Assembly (NCBI RefSeq): GCF_004792685.1
Contig: NZ_SRXT01000002.1
Location: 434,001-498,000 of the forward strand
DNA length: 64,000 nucleotides
Direction: 5' to 3'
From: Sphingomonas gei
GTDB taxonomy: Bacteria; Pseudomonadota; Alphaproteobacteria; Sphingomonadales; Sphingomonadaceae
Under the pieces are notes generated by a model. The model was not told the DNA's origin, made no database searches, and was given only the letters and a program-made list of their open reading frames with translations. Below, piece after piece: positions 20,401-26,050 of this stretch; the first letter of the stretch is position 1, and the number at the start of each line of letters is the position of its first letter. The position numbers and the translations under genes were made by a program.

Positions 20401-23169
20401 AAGGGAACCAGCTTCCTCAGTCGCCTGCCCTCGGGGGACGATGGCGATTTCGGCGTGATCAAATACGAGGCGGATGTGCATGGCCTCGATGAACGAAGGT
20501 CGCGCATCTATTTCGTCGATGACGGCAAGCTCAGTTACACCGACTTCGGCTTCAATTCGAAGGATCCCGATGCGCGGTACTGGATCGATTTCCCGCATCC
20601 GGTGACGGGGGTGCGTACGCGCGAGCCGTTCAAGACGATCGAGGAATATCACGCTTTTGTCGGCAAGGTGATGAGCGACCCGGCGCTCGCCCGTGCCGGC
20701 GCCGCCGGTCGCGCACGCACGCCGGAAAGCGGCGGCGAGGCCGCGCCCGCGGGGCTCGATCCCGGTCGCCGCGTGGGCGCGGAATCAGCGACCATCCATG
20801 ACAAGCTGACGCCGCGCAATGTCGAGGACCTCGGTGCGGTCTCGGAGCAGATGCAGCGCGTCAAAGCGTTCGAGGATCAGATCGCGGGCCGCGCGCCCAA
20901 GGGCGATGTCGACCCTGAAATGGGCCGCGCCGCGATGCTGGGCGACGCGATGGAGGCAGTGAAGCGTCTCGGACTGGTCGAGCGGCCCGACGCGATGATC
21001 CGCCTCACCGCGGTGCTCAACAATCCCGACGTGCCCGATCACGTCAAGCCGCTGATCGCGCGCGCTGTGCTGGAGGCATCGCGCGAAGCGCTGATCCGCG
21101 CGAACAAGCTCGATCCGGGCGACGAGCTGCTGATGTTCTTCCGCGGCGCGTCGAGCGAGCGGCTCGAGGATTACAAGCGCGCTGGCGTGGATCCCACCCT
21201 GGCGACCAATCGTGAGGAGGATGTCGGGCCGGGCCTGTACATGAGCCAGGATCTCGAATCCGCGAAGCGCTATGGCGGCGAGGAAAGCTCGATCCTGCCC
21301 TTCATCGTGCGCCGCAACGAGTTGGGCAATGTGCTCGACATCAGCCCGAACAGCCCGTTGCGCGCGCAATGGGAGAAGTTCGTGATGCAGAACTGGCACA
21401 AGCATCACCTCCATCCCGCTTCCGCTGCGATGTTCGGCAAGAAGGGGCCGGCCAATCCGATGGAATTCGGATCGCTGTGGTTCGAGCGCGCCAATCGCGT
21501 CGTCCTGTTCGATGCGTTTCGCGAGCATCTGATCGCGACGCATCCCGATGCGACGGTGCGGCAGGCGGCCGCCAATCCCGATATCGTGCTCAGCGATCTC
21601 GGCGGGCCGGTCACCTACGGCAACGACCGCGGCTTCATGACCGATCAGGCGGCGATGAAGACCCGGCTGGTCGGCGACCTGATGAACGATCAGCTCGGCT
21701 TTCCGCGCGCGGGCACGGCGCCCGTGGGCGGAGAGGGGGTGCCCGCTCCGCGCCGTGCGCGCACCGCCGACACGGGCGAGACACCGTCGACGAAACTCCC
21801 CGCGCCGGTCGTCGAGGTCCTGCCTGCGCCGGTGAAGCTGCCCGTGCCCGAGCATATGGACACTGCCATTGCGCGGGTGCTGGCGCGGATGGGCGAGGAG
21901 AGTCTGTGGGACGTCTCGGCCCAGATCATGATCGAAGCCGATCCGGCGAACGCCTTCGCCGCGTTGATGGCACCCGACAAGGAAACGCGGCGCGCGGCGC
22001 TCGAGCGCTTTCGCGAGGGGTTGGTGGAGAAATTGGGCCCCGAACATGCGGAGCGGCGCATGCGCCAGCTCGATCATCTCGCCGCCAAAGGCGGCCAGGC
22101 GTTCCGCGTCGAATATGAGCATTCGGAGCGGCTGAAGACCGTCACCACGCATCTCGACAAATTGCCGCCCGCGCTGCGCAGCTGGGCGCGCGAGTCCCCG
22201 GCATTGCTGGTGTTCGCGCTCAAGGATCCCGTGCGCCTGCAAGCGCTCTACGATCGATATATCGCCAAGAACACCGAAGCGTCGGCGTTGGCCAGCCTCG
22301 AATTCGAGCGCCATGTGCTCGCCAAGGAACGCAAGGGCGATGCCGCGCTCTACGACGAACTGCGCAGCCTGCGCACCAATTACCCCGGCGAGGACAAGGC
22401 GCTGGCGGAAATGGCCACGCGGCTCGATCCGCAGGGCAAGACCTACCGCGAGTCGCAAACCCCGGCACCGCTCTCCACCGAAGCACCGCCCGTGCGGCCG
22501 CTTGCGGCGGACAAGGTCGTCAAGGGACTTCGCGTCGATCACCCCGAATTCGGACGCGGCACCGTGCAGGGCGTCGAAGGCGGCACCGTCACGATCCATT
22601 TCGACAACGAGGCGCCGGACGCGACGCGGAGCCTGCCGCATGGCGATGACCTGTTGTCGCAGGCGGGTGACCCCGATCCGCGCTTCGGCGACGCGCCGCC
22701 CTTCCGCTCCGCCGACAAGATCAAGGACGAGATCGACAAGCTGATGGAGTTCCGCGCAACCGCGCTGCTGCCCGATTTCTCGCAGGATGCGGACGCGGGC
22801 ACCGTCGCGCGCATCGCGCTGGGCGGCGAGGAATTCCACGGCACCAGCGCAGGACTCGATCCGCCCAATTATTCGCTGCGCAACGAGCGTCGGCAGAAAA
22901 TCTACAAGGAGCTGATCGCAAAGTTCGGGCTCAAGGATACCGGGCCCACTTCGCAGGATGCGATGTTCCTCGGTCATGCCGAGGCTGAGGCGATGCTGCT
23001 CGCTTACGATCATTTCGGGCGCTTGCCCGAGGTGCTCGAAATCTATGTCGACCGCTCGACCTGCAACGATTGCCGCAACAACATGATGCGGCTGGCGAAG
23101 ATGCTGGGTGTGAAGGAATTGCGCGTCTATTATCTCAACCAGACCAATCCCCCGCTCGTGAGGCGCTGA
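14473..23169 (+). CDS. Giant multidomain polymorphic-toxin-like protein with C-terminal deaminase-like domain
   Basis: Start taken at ATG 14473 (no strong ribosome site; the open frame upstream shadows the AraC gene). About 2,898 residues. No signal peptide, PAAR, VgrG, Rhs repeats or DUF4157 is seen. Order: low-complexity Pro/Lys-rich N-terminus (~70-180), long helical region (~230-700), second charged linker, helical domain (~790-1400), hydrophobic hairpin region (~1420-1465), Gly/Ala-rich segment, then enzyme-like modules. Candidates are a JAMM/DUF4329-like H1968-Y-H1970-P...S1987xxD1990, an ART-like module (F2223-R-G; GPGLYMSQD 2252-2260; Y2267), a Tudor/UvrD-tail-like segment (~2685-2735) and a deaminase-like end with H2835-A-E2837 and C2864-N-D-C2867. 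The downstream small gene fits an immunity protein. Delivery route unknown. Confidence 0.85.
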   Translation: MGGRTSVAQRPVPAASPAASRTAPRSVAPLRNYGDTSPSYTPMPAMRWKPIDDAGFATYDGMLGVEVSQTKTYGQLLPALPSPRSVPPPKAPPTDKARSADSPPAAGPDPAGNEKKAAADKDKSEDGGKEKGDKKGGTATKAGPGADAAPAGSGKSDGKAGAKAGQQLAKLAGLEKAPAVPLPMPSPTIGGHHLARPGFRARMPVGSFDAERELDVHPAVASANSAGAAQEPVADYRSLYTGAVDESFGLYRRLMHEAELIVASADRRNRELELLHQSKLDASLNLLDTTLLSNRARLAHGSEQLRLTLDTRADRLRRRIRGACATGIGRLEQRLRDYNKRIQPLRDQAAPIIDESKTGPKSVFDTATAAMTALDGVISSPGSKIPEEYGTMSAAGREAKVDYAPGYATCDKELVQKTQAAINEFLVKSFACIECDFTLAFQGLEGQVANMDGPGRKAIYAAQDGALKSVGSTVKSLREAIDANEDATERMLIQQHDRTRESLIEASENNSEREAEAVSEGAERQSATLAGMAAGQPRAVQAMHDLLAEQAGSPPAAFARSVDRAAIRLKANLAGIAGRQPRTTADTAARIGEGQFERARQFGARQQAIVAGSNATLEEIVAQAMLHLDKQVFDSIASMDDVPGNVLKQADAVLAPLGPIFEGAVQDLSDSVGALGAQVHQVLNGGEAMAKHDAGVAARKKNEKPPPPPKEPKTPGGAKDKAPPEPAPVPAKCAGDCATRGADKGKDKPGDKAGPAPTAPDGSKPPAGPAQAEAKGPEEGADNTPYGFKKLCEKIKADPLSAPQLAGFLKRAQREVTQKLADRAGNIQKALATTFAPETGLLMESVRGLSKIQGQAVCYQYYLLDSSMTLEEKITKKYKDAVWSAEKTDNANRDAAIAMLRGDPKGGAIQELIAAFNFSNENQRIRDILLNLTPAQLAELKKDPRLLELAAQLDGRDREIFDALLNENSAPAKAEGLADQFDTINKENRGEKRGDELAKKFTDASSDFHSPLEGDKKRWNADIFGFEAPTAAVRERNAGHWAKMQTEFAGLERVQNIVGKQADPQQAMLRYATREITHRDSTGHGKSRRTKIVTDTVNPYHKEWLAMILEKGAESPEAKGARVLVEEKRAKPDLKGLDSATRSGRGDAQVGGGYNEKGREQGRKEAEEDRLKILKASEAARAKIEGGKPSEDMEAVKARLEKNFSAKLVNDPTGKAVAIGMLKSDAGDPIAVMEYAVKHENNELALMQLKRMDRREIQKFLDKYNHDHPNGPSLERQLGVFEHFGKSGTAFDGDKANDLTIALKGVPQNDRERGEVALLWMKLTKDQSGALGRGLANSEYKAMIANFDRLKQQMGVTDADIDGRGNLKFKDGGGTEYRGNFDGEGNFKPALGGSVSGFETAVALAKISSTAYNEATDRIASFVTTALMVIAAVVTTILTGGAAASIWIPVLVTAGAGLIGMALTYSIRGDRYTRDEMFRDFVMTMVQAATAGIGAAVGAGLRGGAGAVKALATSMRVSEQTLANLVNKGVMMRGLTLMEEMAIGAGSSAVSGAVGAAVDPNARHSEDYGKGIFHGFLRGALGGAAGAGVTRGVTAGVGGIVKGVGARSGVNAVLNRGGSMELAARVGQIRARALSTSFLTEVGTRSLASGVSGATTRVVDIAYNRIALDQKMSAGQFFEEVGWAFVQNAVQGFAEGAGDRAMRAISPQRAMEHAFTVKDQPHEFREAALGALIAEGRARGLIPMPPEPGALPAVGRPKVGGTSEAPAVPKAALEGATPHAATPEAQVPRPITGVDEHGTILPMPRAGEEGAVPMPRHEEEGLTKSSQTEPEARAKRARTPDDESGTRTITSANDNPDQPTHLHISLADVDASALPRIGVDSVLVHPDARSREAANDNFGRLLNIDPTREAAVYFNPVTGEYLVIQGDSVSVASISVRNKIDAGPGNTQMPVSRDGVPAPGGFWIIEHHYHPNAPGDKGTSFLSRLPSGDDGDFGVIKYEADVHGLDERRSRIYFVDDGKLSYTDFGFNSKDPDARYWIDFPHPVTGVRTREPFKTIEEYHAFVGKVMSDPALARAGAAGRARTPESGGEAAPAGLDPGRRVGAESATIHDKLTPRNVEDLGAVSEQMQRVKAFEDQIAGRAPKGDVDPEMGRAAMLGDAMEAVKRLGLVERPDAMIRLTAVLNNPDVPDHVKPLIARAVLEASREALIRANKLDPGDELLMFFRGASSERLEDYKRAGVDPTLATNREEDVGPGLYMSQDLESAKRYGGEESSILPFIVRRNELGNVLDISPNSPLRAQWEKFVMQNWHKHHLHPASAAMFGKKGPANPMEFGSLWFERANRVVLFDAFREHLIATHPDATVRQAAANPDIVLSDLGGPVTYGNDRGFMTDQAAMKTRLVGDLMNDQLGFPRAGTAPVGGEGVPAPRRARTADTGETPSTKLPAPVVEVLPAPVKLPVPEHMDTAIARVLARMGEESLWDVSAQIMIEADPANAFAALMAPDKETRRAALERFREGLVEKLGPEHAERRMRQLDHLAAKGGQAFRVEYEHSERLKTVTTHLDKLPPALRSWARESPALLVFALKDPVRLQALYDRYIAKNTEASALASLEFERHVLAKERKGDAALYDELRSLRTNYPGEDKALAEMATRLDPQGKTYRESQTPAPLSTEAPPVRPLAADKVVKGLRVDHPEFGRGTVQGVEGGTVTIHFDNEAPDATRSLPHGDDLLSQAGDPDPRFGDAPPFRSADKIKDEIDKLMEFRATALLPDFSQDADAGTVARIALGGEEFHGTSAGLDPPNYSLRNERRQKIYKELIAKFGLKDTGPTSQDAMFLGHAEAEAMLLAYDHFGRLPEVLEIYVDRSTCNDCRNNMMRLAKMLGVKELRVYYLNQTNPPLVRR

Positions 23170-23173
23170 TCCC

Positions 23174-23563
23174 ATGGAATTCCGTTTCCGCATCCCGACC
23201 GGCGAAACCGAGGAACTGACCGATCCCGCGCCGATCCTCGCGCGCATTCGGGAGGACGGCAGCGCGTTCTGGAACATCGGATCGGGCGATGCCGGGATCG
23301 AGACCGGGTCGCCTTACGCCCCGCTCACCCTCGAACTCTATTTCGACGGCGAGGCGCATTTCCAGCTGCGCTACACCACGCCGGACGGTGACTCGGTGAC
23401 GGCGCGGGATCCGCGCCACGGCAAGGCGAGCGCTACGATCAAGGTCGGCGGCACGCCGATGAAGCTGGCACCAGGCACGTTGCAGCCGCGCGAGGCGGCC
23501 GCCGAAATCGTCCGCCATTTTTGCGCGACCGGCGAGAAACATCCCGATTATGCTTGGGAATGA
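23174..23563 (+). CDS. Probable immunity protein for the deaminase-like toxin (Imm1-like)
   Basis: 129 residues, starting 4 nt after the giant gene's stop. It is acidic and beta-rich, with PLTLELYFDGEAHFQLRYT in the centre and a C-terminal helix ending HPDYAWE. Position, size and charge fit a cognate immunity protein. The pattern resembles the Imm1 family that accompanies deaminase toxins, but I assign that family only tentatively. Translation coupling would keep toxin and antidote co-produced. Confidence 0.75.
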   Translation: MEFRFRIPTGETEELTDPAPILARIREDGSAFWNIGSGDAGIETGSPYAPLTLELYFDGEAHFQLRYTTPDGDSVTARDPRHGKASATIKVGGTPMKLAPGTLQPREAAAEIVRHFCATGEKHPDYAWE

Positions 23564-23650
23564 CGCGCAGCGGACTGCGCGGATTCTTGCGCTTCTGCGA
23601 GCCGCCACGCCCGGGCAATGCCCAGCGGACTTGCAACCCGGTTGCGGCGA

Positions 23651-24205
23651 TCAGCGCATCGGCACCGAATAGACCATACCCATCTTGCCGTCTTTCATCT
23701 GCCCGTCGGTCAGATCGCTGGGGCAATCGCCGGTGCGGCTGGCGACGATCTTCTGGCTGTCGCCCTCGATGCTCAGGTCGAGGACTTCATCCAGCGTATG
23801 GCCGGTCGCGACATCACCGGTCAGCGTGTCCTTGGTTGTCACCGGCTTCATGCCGGGCACGCCGTACACCGTGACGTAACTATAGCCGTCCGGCGTCTTG
23901 GTGAAGTTGCGCGCGGTGCAGTCGCCGCCATTGCCGATTTGCCGAAATGCCGTATCCTTCTTCGGGTTTCTCCCCGACGCACAATTTGTCGGTCCATAGT
24001 TCGTCGCATTGGCTGCGACATGGCTGAAGTTCCAGAGCTCGGTCCGGCGCTTCGGCGCGGAGATATTGAGGGCGGCGTCTCCACCTGCAGCGACCGCGGT
24101 TTCGGCCGGCCCCGTGGCCGCGGTGTCGTTGGCGGGCGGTGATACCGGTGACGGCGAGCAGGCGGTGGCGACGAGGAGCCCCGCAGCGGCAAGAGCGATG
24201 CGCAT
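23651..24205 (-). CDS. Lipoprotein, DUF3617-like
   Basis: Start chosen at the ATG ending at 24205, which begins a lipoprotein signal (MRIALAAAGLLVATACS; lipobox A-T-A-C). About 184 residues. After an Ala/Pro/Thr-rich linker come paired Cys segments (TNCASG, GGDCTARNF, TGDCPSDL) as in DUF3617 proteins, which are exported and of unknown function. The longer open frame upstream runs through a kinase pseudogene and is not used. Confidence 0.75.
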   Translation of the reverse strand: MRIALAAAGLLVATACSPSPVSPPANDTAATGPAETAVAAGGDAALNISAPKRRTELWNFSHVAANATNYGPTNCASGRNPKKDTAFRQIGNGGDCTARNFTKTPDGYSYVTVYGVPGMKPVTTKDTLTGDVATGHTLDEVLDLSIEGDSQKIVASRTGDCPSDLTDGQMKDGKMGMVYSVPMR

Positions 24206-24678
24206 GAGATTGTCTCCGATCCGGAGGGTCAGCAGCCGTCGGCTTCGATCGACTTGCCCGGCGGCCCAACCGGCTATCGCTCGCTCGCCGAAGGGCAGGG
24301 CGTCGGCGGCTTCACCGTGGATCGGCTGATCGGGCGCGGGGGCATGGGCGAAGTCTATCTGGCGCATCGCACAACGGCTGTTTTCGAACAGCGCGTTGCT
24401 CAAGATGCTTCGCGCCGAAGCCAGCGACCGGGGCGACATGTTCGCCCGCGAACGCCGCTTGCTCGCGCGGCTGGAGCATCCCGGCATCGCCCGCCTGATC
24501 GACGCCGGGATTGCCGAAGACGGGCGCCCGTTCGTGGCGATGGAATGTGGATGGCGAGCCGATCGATGCATGGTGTCGCACCCGCAAGGCGGATCTGGAC
24601 ACGCGCCTGACTCTGTTCGCGACGTCTGCGAAGCGGTCTCCAGCGAACACCGGCGATCAAGGCGGGCCATTTTTTTAA
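24206..24678 (+). pseudogene. Ser/Thr protein kinase pseudogene (truncated, several frameshifts)
   Basis: Frame 2 reads [20 protein letters not shown], a classic Hanks-type kinase glycine loop. The reading then jumps near 24390 to another frame with [19 protein letters not shown] and [17 protein letters not shown] (VAIK lysine region through strand 5). It shifts again near 24546 to [20 protein letters not shown] and probably once more near 24620 (VCEAVS). It ends before the HRD catalytic loop. At least two clear shifts plus truncation show a dead gene, lying directly beside the left island boundary. Confidence 0.75.
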
Positions 24679-24728
24679 CAGATTTGCGTGGTTTTCTCAA
24701 TCATTCGAAACGTTAGTGAATGAAGAAA

Positions 24729-24772
24729 TGGTGCGCCTACAGGACTCGAACCTGTGACCCCCGCATTACGAA
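24729..24772 (-). repeat. tRNA-Thr 3'-half remnant, putative attL
   Basis: On the - strand this reads the 3' part of a tRNA: anticodon-loop end, variable loop, T arm and an encoded CCA. Positions 24738-24772 are a 35-bp exact match to 34611-34645 inside the intact tRNA-Thr. The match breaks at the anticodon loop, a usual crossover place for tyrosine recombinases. The acceptor-stem 3' strand (TAGGCGC) does not match the intact gene (AAGCGGC), so it cannot make a functional tRNA with that 5' half. Confidence 0.85.
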
Positions 24773-25104
24773 GGAGTGTTACGGCATGGCCGAAATACGA
24801 GGGTTTCTGCCAAAATTCGAGCGAAGTGAGACATGAGATTCACCGGCACCCACGCCGGACCCAAATCCAGCACAGATGGTGTCTGGCGAGCTTCCCAGCG
24901 GAAGATGCTTTGATAGAAAGCGACCGCCGAATGCGACCTGCGCCAGACCTCAACGGCCCGGCATCGACCGACGGCTTTGCGCGCGCCATTTCGGCCGGTC
25001 GAGGCGGGTTGGGCCACTCTTAGAAGCGGACATTCGTGAGATAAACGCAATATCGACGTTGGCGCTTAAGCACCCGCCCCCGCTAACCCTAGGGCGGACG
25101 ACTA
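24773..25104. other. Gene-free stretch inside left island end
   Basis: No frame on either strand gives a protein with recognisable features, a good ribosome site or a signal peptide. The open frames here lack codon bias. Nothing resembling an integrase end or IS terminal repeat was seen. Confidence 0.5.
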
Positions 25105-26040
25105 TCAGCTGGGGCGAACCAATGGGCCGAACGCTGCCTGCAGTTCGTCCCACTCGCGTCTTGGGAGTCTTGAAGCTTCGAAGTCGATCGGCTCGCCAGT
25201 CAGCGCACGCCGGATCAGATCGGCGGCGGTGGCTGATAGCGAAACTGCGTCTAGCCGATATTCCAAGAATGCTTCGTGCGTAAGAGGCACCCACTGCGCC
25301 AAGATGTTGAGAATTACTTCCGCATATGCCCTGATTTCATATTGCGCATGCGGATCTGCTCTCAGTCGTAAGAAATGCATAAGATTATGCAGATCTACTT
25401 TCCAATACCATTGCGTATACGTATTCACGCCTAAGCCGATACGGGCGAGCTCGCGCGACAAACCTGACCTCGCCGGATCGGAGGCCATCCCCTTTTCGTC
25501 TTCGTTTAGCAGCCACAAATAGTGATCGTAGCTACGCTCCGCATCGTCGCGAAGCAGATCGATGATCGCTTGCGCCTGTTCAGGCGGGAGTGCTTCATCA
25601 CGGCCCTGCTTATTCGTCGTCGATTGCGTAGCCAGATGTTGCGGAGCAGGGACGTAGAACTCGCGATCCAAAACGGAGTACCGTCCGGAATATTCGTTCA
25701 CGTTGGCAGTACGGTGACGAATCCATTGTCTCGCGACGAAGATCGGCAGCTTCACGTGCAATTTCAGCTCGCACATCTCGAACGGGGTCGAGTGCCAGTG
25801 GCGCATGAGGTAGCGGATCAGTCCGCGGTCCTCGCTGGTGCGCCGCGTTCCCCGCCCGTATGAGACGCGCGCTGCCTGCACCACGGCACCGTCGTCACCC
25901 ATATAGTCGACCACGCGAACGAACCCGTGGTCGAGCACAGGATGCTGAAGATGCAGCATCGCTTCCATGGCAGGGACTGTGGGGCGCAACGTCGTCGCGG
26001 TAGCCGCGCGCGCCTCTTCGATCTCGGTCGTATGTTCCAT
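25105..26040 (-). CDS. thyX: Flavin-dependent thymidylate synthase ThyX
   Basis: Start chosen at the ATG ending at 26040 (MEHTTEIEEARAA), with GAGGAG upstream inside the previous gene's stop region. About 311 residues. The ThyX signature RHRTANVNEYSGRYS (R108-S122) is complete, including the FAD/dUMP-binding residues, and the C-terminal dimer helices (QWYWKVDLHNLMHFLRLR) are present. It methylates dUMP to dTMP with reduced flavin and methylene-tetrahydrofolate. The gene is the last of a three-gene set, 10 nt after the PRTase-like gene, and lies in the island, so it may be an accessory copy. Confidence 0.92.
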   Translation of the reverse strand: MEHTTEIEEARAATATTLRPTVPAMEAMLHLQHPVLDHGFVRVVDYMGDDGAVVQAARVSYGRGTRRTSEDRGLIRYLMRHWHSTPFEMCELKLHVKLPIFVARQWIRHRTANVNEYSGRYSVLDREFYVPAPQHLATQSTTNKQGRDEALPPEQAQAIIDLLRDDAERSYDHYLWLLNEDEKGMASDPARSGLSRELARIGLGVNTYTQWYWKVDLHNLMHFLRLRADPHAQYEIRAYAEVILNILAQWVPLTHEAFLEYRLDAVSLSATAADLIRRALTGEPIDFEASRLPRREWDELQAAFGPLVRPS

Positions 26041-26050
26041 ATGTGTTCTG

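Noticed and set aside
20785..23277. 830-residue - strand open frame opposite the toxin C-terminus
   Set aside because: Shadow frame; contradicts the deaminase and immunity reading on the + strand.
24754..25023. Possible integrase remnant beside the left att site
   Set aside because: Neither strand shows the R-H-R-Y tyrosine recombinase residues or related sequence.
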